Below are positions 16,031 to 24,969 of a stretch of 44,494 bases of DNA, piece after piece. The translations under genes were made by a program, and so were the position numbers. The notes beneath the pieces are model-generated. The model was not told the origin of the DNA. It made no database searches and saw nothing but the letters and a program-made list of their open reading frames with translations. Every line of letters starts with the position of its first letter. Position 1 is the first letter of the stretch. This DNA is from Treponema sp. (GTDB taxonomy: Bacteria; Spirochaetota; Spirochaetia; Treponematales; Treponemataceae). Where the stretch lies: the NCBI GenBank assembly GCA_024681195.1, contig JAILBH010000066.1, forward strand, positions 1 to 44,494, given 5' to 3'.

Positions 16031-16865
16031 AAGGCTCACCTCTCCAATTCAATTTAGATCGAAGGGCATTGAAAAACTTTTCCTGAGTACAGCAGATAAG
16101 TTTTATTTTTTTATCATTTATTTTAATTTCAATTTTATCACCTGCCATAAGCGAAACAGGCTCCTGACCATCAACAATCATACAGATTTCTTTTGTACGG
16201 CAAGGTTGAATATTAATTGAAAGCACTCCATCCGCTCTTAAAACAATTGGTCTGCTGGAAAGCGAAAACGAATTGATTGGAGTCATAACAATTGCATCCA
16301 GCACAGGATCCACAATTGGTCCGCCTGCAGAAGCAGAATATGCAGTTGAACCAGTTGGAGTACAGATAATTACACCATCAGACTTAAGGCGGCAAAGCCG
16401 GTCATCATCAAAAAAGACATCCATAGCTACAGTGCGGGCTGTATGTTTTGCGCTGATCACCACATCATTTAGACCAATAAATTCTGCAATCTGTTTAGAA
16501 TCGCGTATAAGTTGTGCCTTAAGCATGCTCCTGTATTGAAATTCATTTTTATTTTGAAGAAGGAGCTCCAGACTCTCCTGCCATTCTGATTGTTGAACCG
16601 AAGCCATAAAACCAAACTGTCCAAGGTTTACAGGAAAAACCGGTACATCATATTCAACACAGTTTCGGGCTGCAAAAAGAACGGTGCCGTCGCCACCAAG
16701 TGTAATTACAAATTCATAATCCAAAAAAGGAGTATTTTTATTAAAACCGTCAAAATTCAATAATTCACATTCCACTTCCTTTTCTTTTAAGAAAGCCGAA
16801 ATCTTTTGTGAAAGAGAAAGAGATTCTGGTTTTTCGGTATTAATGATTATCAATACTTTTTTCAT
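16023..16865 (-). CDS. nadK: NAD kinase
   Basis: This protein phosphorylates NAD to NADP. It has 280 residues with the GGDGT motif at 57-61, the GQFGF loop near 82-86 (LGxLGF in many homologues), NDVVIS at 133-138 and the TPTGSTAYSASAGG NAD-binding block at about 169-182. These four blocks define bacterial NadK (PpnK). The start ATG at 16865 is preceded by AAGGTGG. It sits 16 bases after the DegT-like gene and overlaps recN by eight bases; nadK-recN coupling is common in bacteria. Confidence 0.95.
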   Translation of the reverse strand: MKKVLIIINTEKPESLSLSQKISAFLKEKEVECELLNFDGFNKNTPFLDYEFVITLGGDGTVLFAARNCVEYDVPVFPVNLGQFGFMASVQQSEWQESLELLLQNKNEFQYRSMLKAQLIRDSKQIAEFIGLNDVVISAKHTARTVAMDVFFDDDRLCRLKSDGVIICTPTGSTAYSASAGGPIVDPVLDAIVMTPINSFSLSSRPIVLRADGVLSINIQPCRTKEICMIVDGQEPVSLMAGDKIEIKINDKKIKLICCTQEKFFNALRSKLNWRGEPYA

Positions 16866-16881
16866 TATTCCACCTTATAAC

Positions 16882-17937
16882 TTAAGGAAGAGTTCCAAGA
16901 ACCTTTACAACCTTTTCTGTCTGAACATGTGTGAGACGCGGATAAAGCGGAAAATGAGCTGTTCTGAGTAAAAGAGATTTAGCATGAATACAAGTTTCAG
17001 AAAGCTCGTCCTTTAATGCAATTACAGAGCCTTCAAAAGCAAGACTAATTTCTATATCCTTTCTTGCAGTATAGCTTTTTACATCTTTAAATGAGCTGCT
17101 CAAAATCAGAGGAAATGAACACATTGTTGAACCACCTTCCATATCGCGTGCAAAGGTTTTGTGTCTTCCAATCATACTGGCATGCTGATACATATTAAAG
17201 ATTTCTTTTCTAGTTGTTTCGTTACGGTTAAATTCCTTGAGCTGAACCCATGCAAGGGCACAGTTGATATCAGGAAGAAGATCTGTAAGAGGAGCTTCGT
17301 CGGTAAACTTTTTAAGAACAATCCATTCACGGCGGCCCGGAGCCATCAGGACAGCACCACCACCAGCTGTAATTACATCATGTTCTTCGAGTCCCATAAT
17401 AGTAAATACACCATAAAGACCAGCTTTTTTTCTTTCTTCTGTTACATTTCCGTTTTCATCTTTAAGGGCTACAGAAGCACCGGCACTTTGAGAAATATCT
17501 TCTACAACAGGAATCCCTAAAGCAGCAATTGCTTCAAAATCAGGGAGGATACCTTCTGTTTCATGCAGCAAAAGAAGCCGGCCACCCTTTTGAATGCCAG
17601 ATTGAATCTGCTCTACAGGAACAAGCCCGTCTGTTTCTGAAACATCAAGGACTAAAGGCTCATAACCAAGAGACTCTATTACCTGATAGTGCCAGGCAGG
17701 AGCAAGGGCCGAAATCATTATTTTAGAAGCTTTTTCTAAATCCAGACTCATAAGAATATATTTAAGGGCAATAGCCGGACTGCGCAATGCTACCGCACCG
17801 TCGCACTTAAAAAATTCCTTAACCTGCTGGATTAATCTTGCATTTAACTCGCCGGGACCAATTTTTTCATCCACCATGCAAGTTAGAACTGCATCCATTT
17901 CTTTTCTACGAATTGTTGAACTGTATGTTTGTATCAT
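16882..17937 (-). CDS. DegT/DnrJ/EryC1/StrS-family protein with histidine at the PLP-lysine position
   Basis: This 351-residue protein has the type I aminotransferase fold of the DegT family: the N-terminal GPGELNARLIQQVKEFF block, then VVEDISQSAGA (D147 and Q150 as in active family members), then an ITAGGGAVLM strand. Family enzymes have a Schiff-base lysine seven residues before the GGAV motif. Here the gapless match puts H186 there (LEEHDVIT), with no lysine nearby. ColD and E1 sugar 3-dehydratases also use histidine here, so it may be a PLP/PMP dehydratase-like enzyme or an inactive relative. T. pallidum annotations call the homologue a spore coat polysaccharide biosynthesis protein (from memory). 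Its ATG overlaps the cheW stop by one base. Confidence 0.8.
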   Translation of the reverse strand: MIQTYSSTIRRKEMDAVLTCMVDEKIGPGELNARLIQQVKEFFKCDGAVALRSPAIALKYILMSLDLEKASKIMISALAPAWHYQVIESLGYEPLVLDVSETDGLVPVEQIQSGIQKGGRLLLLHETEGILPDFEAIAALGIPVVEDISQSAGASVALKDENGNVTEERKKAGLYGVFTIMGLEEHDVITAGGGAVLMAPGRREWIVLKKFTDEAPLTDLLPDINCALAWVQLKEFNRNETTRKEIFNMYQHASMIGRHKTFARDMEGGSTMCSFPLILSSSFKDVKSYTARKDIEISLAFEGSVIALKDELSETCIHAKSLLLRTAHFPLYPRLTHVQTEKVVKVLGTLP

Positions 17938-18410
17938 TAATTTAAATCGATTATCTTTTGTAATTCTTTTGCATCAAATAACTTCCGAATATTAAGCATA
18001 ATAAGATAACCACTATCTTCACGGATTACACCTTTAATATATTCAGAACCAATACCAGTGAGCATCTGAGGAGGCTCTTTTACGTCTTCGGCTTTTACAA
18101 CTACAACGCGGGCAACCTTATCAATAATAATTCCAATTTTGTTATTATCGATATTCAGAATTATAAATCCACCTTCAAAATCAGTCTCGCTTTTATCCAG
18201 AGCCTTAATTCTAAAACGTTTGTGCAAATCTATAATCGGAATAATTTCACCACGAAGATTGATAATTCCTTCTACATAGTAAGGAGCATTTGGTATAACA
18301 CGAACATTCTGCAAACGAACAATTTCTTTTACATCCATGATGTTAACACCGTATAATTCATCGCCTAGCTGAAAGGTTACCAACTGGAACTGTGTATCTT
18401 CTGTAGCCAT
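17937..18410 (-). CDS. cheW: Chemotaxis adaptor CheW
   Basis: CheW couples methyl-accepting chemoreceptors to the CheA kinase. The 157-residue protein spans the usual single CheW domain: QLVTFQLGDELYGVNIMDVKEIV, then the conserved VEGIINLRGEIIPIIDL, a VVVKAEDVKEPP segment and a C-terminal helix. I start at ATG 18410 (MATEDTQF), directly behind a strong GGGGGAA ribosome site. A 15-codon longer frame exists but would begin inside the promoter. Its short length shows no extra domain. The DegT-like gene follows with a one-base stop/start overlap. Confidence 0.95.
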   Translation of the reverse strand: MATEDTQFQLVTFQLGDELYGVNIMDVKEIVRLQNVRVIPNAPYYVEGIINLRGEIIPIIDLHKRFRIKALDKSETDFEGGFIILNIDNNKIGIIIDKVARVVVVKAEDVKEPPQMLTGIGSEYIKGVIREDSGYLIMLNIRKLFDAKELQKIIDLN

Positions 18411-18442
18411 ATTTCCCCCAAAGAATAAATCTCTATCTCTAT

Positions 18443-18471
18443 ATAATACCCCCAAAAGCGTAAATTTGCAA
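18443..18471 (-). promoter_or_regulatory. Sigma70-like promoter for cheW
   Basis: On the minus strand TTGCAA (18471-18466) is separated by 17 bases from TATTAT (18448-18443). A start near 18436 gives a leader of about 25 bases that ends in the GGGGGAA ribosome site. It probably drives the cheW-degT-nadK-recN run. No flagellar sigma28 motif is apparent. Confidence 0.55.
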
Positions 18472-18494
18472 TATAAATGTCTTGGTTCAAAATG

Positions 18495-19268
18495 TCAGTC
18501 AACTATAAAAAGAGAGACTGCATTAACCTTTTTTATTCCCACCTCCTTTAAAACCTTGGCACAGCTTTCTATTGTAGAACCTGTTGTACACACATCATCC
18601 AGCAAAACTACTGATTGTGGATAAGTTGAGCCGTACGGTTTTAAGATTCTGGCCGTTTCTGCCTCCGAAACACATGAATAAGCCCGCCCAATCTGCTGTA
18701 AACGCCCTTCTCTGTCGAGTTTTTTCTGTTGTTCCGAGGTTTTTCGTTCCAGAATCCTCAAAATCTTATAGCCGTACCTGAATTCCAGCAAATTACATAG
18801 TTCATCAATCTGATCCCAGCCTTTTTTCTGGATTTTTCCTTTTCTTGGCGGGACCGGAATAATGAATTCTGCCTCCATTGCTTTTAAAACCTGATTAAGT
18901 ATCTTTGCGAATAGATTCGAAAGTACCCTAACCTCCTGTGTTTTCCATAAAAACATAAGCTCCTTGTTCCATAGCCTGTATGGGAACAAAGGCAGCATTG
19001 AATCTGTATTCTTGAGAATGTGGTTCTCCCTGCAGTTTGAACAGCTCTCATTTGTTCCAAGCAGCAGTTTGCCGCAGGTTTTACATCTTCCGCCGTACAA
19101 ATCCCCTGTATTTATAAAAAACTTTGTCTTGAGACAATTCTTACACACAGGATAAAGAAAACTATTCTTTCCACAAACAACACAAGATTCTCCACCATTT
19201 ATTCCGCTAAAAATACAGCGTAGAGAAAACTTGGCTGCCTGTTTACAAAGAAAAAGAATTCTTTTCAT
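18495..19268 (-). CDS. comF: ComF-family phosphoribosyltransferase-like protein
   Basis: This 257-residue protein has the ComFC layout. Eight N-terminal cysteines in CxxC pairs (C29/C32, C42/C45, C62/C65, C76/C79) should bind zinc. A phosphoribosyltransferase domain follows, ending in the PRPP-binding motif VVLLDDVCTTGST near residues 225-240. ComF proteins assist uptake and integration of single-stranded DNA in competent bacteria and are also linked to DNA repair; they are widespread in species with no known competence. It lies between mutS and cheW, with a 71-base AT-rich gap upstream. No other competence gene is visible in the window. Confidence 0.88.
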   Translation of the reverse strand: MKRILFLCKQAAKFSLRCIFSGINGGESCVVCGKNSFLYPVCKNCLKTKFFINTGDLYGGRCKTCGKLLLGTNESCSNCRENHILKNTDSMLPLFPYRLWNKELMFLWKTQEVRVLSNLFAKILNQVLKAMEAEFIIPVPPRKGKIQKKGWDQIDELCNLLEFRYGYKILRILERKTSEQQKKLDREGRLQQIGRAYSCVSEAETARILKPYGSTYPQSVVLLDDVCTTGSTIESCAKVLKEVGIKKVNAVSLFIVD

Positions 19269-19339
19269 CTACTATAGTTAACAAATTATTTTGCAAAAAA
19301 GGGAAGTTTTTTTGAGGATTTTTTAAAAAAAAGTGAAAA

Positions 19340-21940
19340 TTATTGTCCCGAAAGCGCTTTTTTCCATTTTGCAACAAATTTTAAAGCGTCCATTGGGGTA
19401 ATATTATCTGTATCGCAGGACAGGATTTCTGAAATAATTATTTCTTCATCGCTAAAAAGCCCCGGAGTTGAAGGTTTGACAGAAAGAGAGGGTATTTCGG
19501 CTTCCATAACAGGTTTTCCTAAAGCTACAGCCTGAATATGAGCAAGAATTTCGTTTGCACGGTCTATTACTGCAGGAGGAATTCCCGCAAGCTTTGCAAC
19601 ATGAATACCGTAGGAATTTTCTGTAACACCTTCTATAACTTTTCGCATAAATACAACTGTTCCGTTCTGCTCGTTTATCTGAAGGCACAGCTTTTTTAAG
19701 GAAGGATGCTCCATTCTTGTAAGCTCGTGATAGTGTGTAGCAAAAAGGGTTTTACATTTTATTGAATCAAGCAAAAATTCCGAAACAGCACGTGCAATGG
19801 CAAGTCCGTCCTCGGTAGAAGTTCCGCGCCCTACTTCATCCATAATTACAAGAGAACGGCTTGTTGCAGCACGCAGAATATTTGCTGTTTCTGTCATTTC
19901 TACAAGGAAGGTTGACTCGCCCTTTGCAAGATTATCGCTGGCTCCAACACGACAGAAAATTCGGTCTACTATGCCAAGCTTAGCCTTTACGGCAGGAACA
20001 TAAGAACCGGTTTGTGCAAGCAATGCAATAAGGGCATTCTGACGTAAATAAGTACTCTTTCCCGCCATATTTGGACCGGTAATCAGATTAAAGGATGGAA
20101 TTCCGTCATTCTGCTCTGCACTGATCTTTGTGTCATTTGGAATAAATTCTCCGGTTGGAAGATGAGCTTCTACAACAGGATGACGCCCGTCCGTTACTTC
20201 AAAAACTGTTGAAGTCAGAAGCTGAGGGCGGACCCAGCGGTTTTGAATGGCTGCAGCTGCAAGCGAAGCCGAAACATCAGTAATTGCAATTTCGTCTGCA
20301 ATCTGAAGAAGATATTTTATATGTTTTTTGAGTGATTCACGAATTTCAAGGTATAAGTCTCGTTCAAGCTCAAGAATTTTTGTTGAGGATTCATTAAGCT
20401 GCACCTCCAGAGACTGCAGTTTTTCAGTAGTATATCGATCCTGATTTACAAGAGCGCGACGCATAATAAAATGTGGTGGAACCGAAGAAAGCTTACCCTT
20501 GGTTACTTCAATAAAATAACCGGAAGCATTATTATACTTTATTTTTAAATTCTGAATTCCGGTCTTTTCTTTTTCCTCTGCTTCGTATTCAGCCAAAACC
20601 TTATTAAAGTTGTTGTGAATATCGCGCCAGTGATCCAGGTCTTTTGACCAGCCGGCTTTTATAATTCCACCATCTGTAATCGAAGTAGAAGGATCTTCCA
20701 GAATTGAATCGCCTATCAGCTGAATTATAGAAAGTGAAGTATCGGATTCTATAAATGAAAAATCAGATTCACCAAGATATTCTTTTATATTTACCCAGGA
20801 AGAAAGACTGGCCCGCAAAGCCTGTAAATCTTTTGGATGCGCTCTGTCCATTGCTATACGACCGGCAAGGCGTTCAACATCAAGAATCTGCGACAAATCT
20901 GTCTGGACTTTCTGAAGCATATCCTTATCTTCATAAAAAAGCGCAATTCTGTTCTGACGTTCGTAAATTGCATTATAATTAGTAAGCGGAAAAAGCAGCC
21001 AGTTTCGTAAAAGGCGTGTTCCCATTGCAGTTTTTGTATATGAAACGCATTCCAACAGTGTATAGCTTGAAGTTCCATCACGCATGTTTTCTGTAATCTC
21101 AAGGTTTCTGCGTGAAGAATCATCAATAATAAGAAAATCATTATCAGAATATTTTACCAGCTCCGAAATGTGCGGAACCTTTGAATTTGTAGTTTTATCA
21201 AGATAATCAAGCAGGAAGCCGGCTGGTGCAATTTCGGCATCAGTTTCTTCAAGCTCAAAAGGTTTTAGAGAAAGAGTACCAAACTGTTCAAGCAGCCGCT
21301 TATAAGAAAGCTCAATATTAAAATCCCAGTCAGGATAGTAAGAAACAGATATATTTGTTTTGGATGCCAGAACAGTCTGAATGTCTTCATTGGTTTTAAG
21401 AGAAAGAGGAAGCAAAAGCTCTCTAGGACCAGCCCTATTCAGTTCCTTTGCAAAATACTCATTCATTTTTACAGCAGGCCAGGAGGTTGCCTTAAAAGAA
21501 GAAGTTGTAACATCAATAAATGCAAAGCCTGCCCTTCCCTTTACAACCGAAAGAGCAGCAAGATAGTTGGCGTTATTACCTTCCAGATATTCTGCTTCCA
21601 TAGCAGTTCCTGGTGTAATAATTTCTACAACCTTTCGTTCTGTAATACCCTTGCCACCACGAGGGATTTCTCCAACCTGTTCACAGATGACAATTTTTTT
21701 TCCAAGGCGTAAAAGACGGGCAATATAAACCTTTGCAGCATGATAAGGGATTCCGCACATCTTTTGAGATGCACGGTGTGTTAATGTTAAATTTAAAAGC
21801 CTGGAGACCTCAACTGCGTCTTCATCAAACATTTCGTAAAAGTCACCCAGACGGAAAAATAAAACTTCGTTTTGATACTGCTGCTTAACCGACCGATACT
21901 GAACCATCATCGGTGTAAGGTTCTGCTGGTCATCCATCAT
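19340..21940 (-). CDS. mutS: DNA mismatch repair protein MutS
   Basis: MutS recognises base mismatches and small loops and starts repair with MutL. The protein has 866 residues, the usual MutS1 length. The mismatch-wedge motif is FYE at 34-36 (GDFYEMFDEDA), Walker A is GPNMAGKST at about 621-629, Walker B is VIMDEVGRGTSTEDG, and the ATPase tail ends in FATHYHELT. The start is MMDDQQ or the next ATG; the first is taken. It lies three bases after the skp stop, so it is transcribed with the outer-membrane assembly genes. mutL is not in this window. Confidence 0.97.
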   Translation of the reverse strand: MMDDQQNLTPMMVQYRSVKQQYQNEVLFFRLGDFYEMFDEDAVEVSRLLNLTLTHRASQKMCGIPYHAAKVYIARLLRLGKKIVICEQVGEIPRGGKGITERKVVEIITPGTAMEAEYLEGNNANYLAALSVVKGRAGFAFIDVTTSSFKATSWPAVKMNEYFAKELNRAGPRELLLPLSLKTNEDIQTVLASKTNISVSYYPDWDFNIELSYKRLLEQFGTLSLKPFELEETDAEIAPAGFLLDYLDKTTNSKVPHISELVKYSDNDFLIIDDSSRRNLEITENMRDGTSSYTLLECVSYTKTAMGTRLLRNWLLFPLTNYNAIYERQNRIALFYEDKDMLQKVQTDLSQILDVERLAGRIAMDRAHPKDLQALRASLSSWVNIKEYLGESDFSFIESDTSLSIIQLIGDSILEDPSTSITDGGIIKAGWSKDLDHWRDIHNNFNKVLAEYEAEEKEKTGIQNLKIKYNNASGYFIEVTKGKLSSVPPHFIMRRALVNQDRYTTEKLQSLEVQLNESSTKILELERDLYLEIRESLKKHIKYLLQIADEIAITDVSASLAAAAIQNRWVRPQLLTSTVFEVTDGRHPVVEAHLPTGEFIPNDTKISAEQNDGIPSFNLITGPNMAGKSTYLRQNALIALLAQTGSYVPAVKAKLGIVDRIFCRVGASDNLAKGESTFLVEMTETANILRAATSRSLVIMDEVGRGTSTEDGLAIARAVSEFLLDSIKCKTLFATHYHELTRMEHPSLKKLCLQINEQNGTVVFMRKVIEGVTENSYGIHVAKLAGIPPAVIDRANEILAHIQAVALGKPVMEAEIPSLSVKPSTPGLFSDEEIIISEILSCDTDNITPMDALKFVAKWKKALSGQ

Positions 21941-21943
21941 CTT

Positions 21944-22489
21944 TTACAATCCAAGCTTTTGAATTACCTGCTCTGTAATATCTACAGAATTACTGTACCA
22001 CAAAATTGAATTGGAAGCCTGCAGACTTAAAATCATACTGTAGCCGCCGCTTTCTGCAATCTGTCCTAGCGTGTTATAAAGCTTTTTATAAAAATCATCA
22101 GAAGATTCAAGAGACTTAAGCATTGAATCCAGTTCAACGTTCTTTGCATTTGTATATTCAGTAAGATAGTCTGTCTTTTTTGTAATCTCGGCTTCGAGCT
22201 TTAAGGCCTGACTATCATTTCCATTCTTTTCATATTCAAGCTTTTTCTGCTGCAGAGATTTTAACTCTGAAGTACGCTTTTCAATTTCTTCCTGAAACTC
22301 TGCCTTTTTCTTTTCATAATTACGGATTGGCGCAGAGTTCTTAAAGTAAACACTGTAAACCTTTGAAGTATCTACTACTCCAAATTTTGTAATCTGCTGT
22401 GCAGCTGCATTTGCAACTGTGAGCAAAAATAAAGCACTAATAGCAATTGCGATTTTCCAGGATTTTTTCATTGTCATTTTATACCTCAT
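21944..22489 (-). CDS. skp: OmpH/Skp-family periplasmic chaperone
   Basis: Skp holds unfolded outer-membrane proteins in the periplasm and delivers them to BamA. The 181-residue protein has a signal peptide (about residues 6-31, ending AAAQQ), then the family opening FGVVDTSKVYS, then the long charged coiled-coil tentacles (about 55-125, EKKKAEFQEEIEKRTSELKS) and a closing helix/strand. It sits 15 bases after bamA, as is typical. Its presence beside bamA supports outer-membrane protein assembly as the shared job. Confidence 0.88.
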   Translation of the reverse strand: MRYKMTMKKSWKIAIAISALFLLTVANAAAQQITKFGVVDTSKVYSVYFKNSAPIRNYEKKKAEFQEEIEKRTSELKSLQQKKLEYEKNGNDSQALKLEAEITKKTDYLTEYTNAKNVELDSMLKSLESSDDFYKKLYNTLGQIAESGGYSMILSLQASNSILWYSNSVDITEQVIQKLGL

Positions 22490-22504
22490 ATTCCTAGCTA
22501 TATT

Positions 22505-24934
22505 TTATCTGTTTACAATATTAAATGAAAGTACGAACTGATAAGAATCTAAGCCGTATTTTCCACCCAAACGAACCTTTCCATCAACAATCTGATAACG
22601 CCAGGTAAAAAGCAGGTGGAGCGGGAACTGCTGCATAAGAAAGCGGATTCCAGGTCCCATACTAAAGTAGAAGTCACTGATAGAAAGCTTGTTAAACATC
22701 TGTTTGATCTCAGGCTTAACAGCAACAGCATCGTGGAAGAAATCTATACCAACAACCCCCTGAATGATTGGGAAGCGTAATTCAATCTGTGTATTCCACA
22801 AAACCTTACCTTTTGCTTCGGCAGAACGATAAAGCTCCGGCCATCCGCGTCCTGTAATCATACCGTCAATATAAGGTTTGTTGGAATCACTGATAACGGA
22901 ATTGTTAAGCGGGAAGAGCATTGTAAGTCCCGTATAACCGGCAAGGATTCCTTTAAATGCGAACTTCTCTCCTATAGGGAAATTAAATAATGTAAGATAA
23001 CCTTCAAGCTTTGTATCTGAACTTATAAAGAATTCTTTTTCGAGCACCGGAACAAGTCCGTTAAAGGCAATTTTCTGGCTTGCGAACCATCCTTTTGAAG
23101 GATCATAATTAATATCACGGTTATCCATAGAGAAGCTTGTCCAGATTGAGTTTGACAAACCTACACGATTTGCATACATAGAAAGATTTGAATCTACAGG
23201 TACAAAGGCGTTTTCATTAAATTTATATTTTGTAACTGTGTTGGTAATACCGCCGGACAAAGAAAGAATTGCAAAATTAGGATACCATCTGCGCCCAAGA
23301 GAAGAGCCAAGAGTTGCAGAAAAACCTTCATAGTTTACATAGTAACTGTAAAGGTCAAGCGTTCCATTTGGCTGGTACATCATAACAGGTGAATTACTAT
23401 CTGTATGAGATAAAGAAAGGGATTCACTAAAGGCAATCGGATAATCTCCAATCCAGTTCTGCGAATAAGAAAAATCTATTGTCTGGGATTTTTTTGCAAT
23501 ATTAAGAGTGCTCGAAATTCCCTTACCTTCTCCAAAAAGATTTGAATTTGAAACAGTTGCATTAAGAGAAATTGGAATATCATTAGGTTCTGTAATTCCA
23601 GAGAAAGCCATACCAAGATTAAGAACAACTGTACTTGTTTCTTCTACCGAGAATACTACATCTACAAGATTTTCTTCTGAACTGCTTAGAACATCAGGAA
23701 CTACGTTCGAAAAATATTGAAGATTATAAAGATTACGCATTGCAGCAATAACCTTATCACGTGTAAAGACATCTCCAGATTGAATTGGGATTTCTCGTGT
23801 AATTACATAATCCTTGGTTTTATTATTTCCTTTAATGATTATGTTTTCTACATGACTTCGTGCGCGCTCTTCGATTACAAGACTGTAAGAAATTTCGCGT
23901 CTGTCTGTATCTCTTGTTGGTACAGGATAATAGCCGTTTGTAATATAACCGGAATCATAATAAACATTTGTGATTGCAGTAATTCCTTCTTCAAACTTAA
24001 TCAAATTAAAAATCTGACCTTCTTTGAGCTTCATAAAAGAAGAAAGATATTCTGAAGTATAAATTTCATTTCCTGTTATTGTAAGACCGGCAAAAGTATA
24101 TTGTGAACCCTCCTGAATGATGAAGGTTATGACAAGATCGTTTCTCTGTTTTTCTTCGTTTACACTGGATTCGATTTTAACATCCATAATGCCGGCATCA
24201 ACATAACCGCGTTCATTATAATAACTTATGATTGTCTTTTTATCCTGTTCCAAAGCCGCACTCTGATAAGCTCCGTCTTTTAAGAAACCAATTTCTTTGA
24301 GAGAGATTTTATTCTTAAGGGTACGCTCAGAAACAATTGTGTTACCCAGCATGTGAATTTCGCTGATAACAGTATTACGTCCTTCTTCAATTGTAAATGT
24401 AACTTCAATTCCTTCTTCTGTTACTTCAATAGAGTGAGTTACAATTGAATCCTGATAGCCTTTTTCAATATAAAATTCACGGATAAGACGTTCATCATTT
24501 AAAACCTGATTTTCTACATAAATTTCTAAAACCTTTGATTTAATCTTATCGTCTAATTCTGCCTTTCGGATTTTTTTATTGCCTTTAAATGTAATTTTAG
24601 AAATTATTGGAAATTCTTTTACCTTAAAAACAAGAAGTACATTATCCGGATTTTTATCATGTTTTGCATAAGGTTCAATATCTTCAAACAAATCAAGAGA
24701 GTAAAGCTTATCAAGAATGTCGTTATACAATTCTTCGGTAAAAGGTTTTCCTACAAAGGAACCTGTAATACCGGTAAGCTCTGATTTTTTTATAGTCTTA
24801 AGCCCATCAAATTCAATTTTGGTAACCGGCTGATTCCAATACCAGTCGCTATCCTCTTCCTGTGCAAACAATGAAGAAAAGCTTCCGGTAAATATAAATA
24901 AAATTAAACATATGCCAAAAAAACGATGACGCAT
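22505..24934 (-). CDS. bamA: Outer membrane protein assembly factor BamA
   Basis: This is the Omp85 insertase that folds beta-barrel proteins into the outer membrane. The 809 residues hold a signal peptide, five POTRA-type repeats (about 30-420, for example VTKIEFDGLKTIKKSELTG and SKITFKGNKKIRKAELDD) and a C-terminal 16-strand barrel (about 430-809). The lid-lock motif region reads ITGRGWPELY where most homologues have VRGF/Y. I start at ATG 24934, eight bases after GGAG; the TTG four codons upstream overlaps that ribosome site. The homologue TP0326 is a studied surface antigen in T. pallidum. tamB lies upstream and skp downstream. Confidence 0.96.
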   Translation of the reverse strand: MRHRFFGICLILFIFTGSFSSLFAQEEDSDWYWNQPVTKIEFDGLKTIKKSELTGITGSFVGKPFTEELYNDILDKLYSLDLFEDIEPYAKHDKNPDNVLLVFKVKEFPIISKITFKGNKKIRKAELDDKIKSKVLEIYVENQVLNDERLIREFYIEKGYQDSIVTHSIEVTEEGIEVTFTIEEGRNTVISEIHMLGNTIVSERTLKNKISLKEIGFLKDGAYQSAALEQDKKTIISYYNERGYVDAGIMDVKIESSVNEEKQRNDLVITFIIQEGSQYTFAGLTITGNEIYTSEYLSSFMKLKEGQIFNLIKFEEGITAITNVYYDSGYITNGYYPVPTRDTDRREISYSLVIEERARSHVENIIIKGNNKTKDYVITREIPIQSGDVFTRDKVIAAMRNLYNLQYFSNVVPDVLSSSEENLVDVVFSVEETSTVVLNLGMAFSGITEPNDIPISLNATVSNSNLFGEGKGISSTLNIAKKSQTIDFSYSQNWIGDYPIAFSESLSLSHTDSNSPVMMYQPNGTLDLYSYYVNYEGFSATLGSSLGRRWYPNFAILSLSGGITNTVTKYKFNENAFVPVDSNLSMYANRVGLSNSIWTSFSMDNRDINYDPSKGWFASQKIAFNGLVPVLEKEFFISSDTKLEGYLTLFNFPIGEKFAFKGILAGYTGLTMLFPLNNSVISDSNKPYIDGMITGRGWPELYRSAEAKGKVLWNTQIELRFPIIQGVVGIDFFHDAVAVKPEIKQMFNKLSISDFYFSMGPGIRFLMQQFPLHLLFTWRYQIVDGKVRLGGKYGLDSYQFVLSFNIVNR

Positions 24935-24950
24935 ATAAATCTCCAATCTG

Positions 24951-24964
24951 GTGTTTTAAAACAC
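24951..24964 (-). promoter_or_regulatory. Perfect 14-base palindrome between tamB and bamA
   Basis: GTGTTTTAAAACAC is a perfect palindrome placed between the tamB stop (24970) and the bamA ribosome site. It could be a DNA-binding site, or a weak RNA fold affecting the tamB-to-bamA read-through. No T-run follows, so it is not a clear terminator. Confidence 0.3.
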
Positions 24965-24969
24965 ACTTT

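Noticed and set aside
18411-18455. N-terminal extension of CheW by 15 residues
   Set aside because: The added codons overlap the -10 box and the GGGGGAA ribosome site, and the residues do not match CheW proteins.
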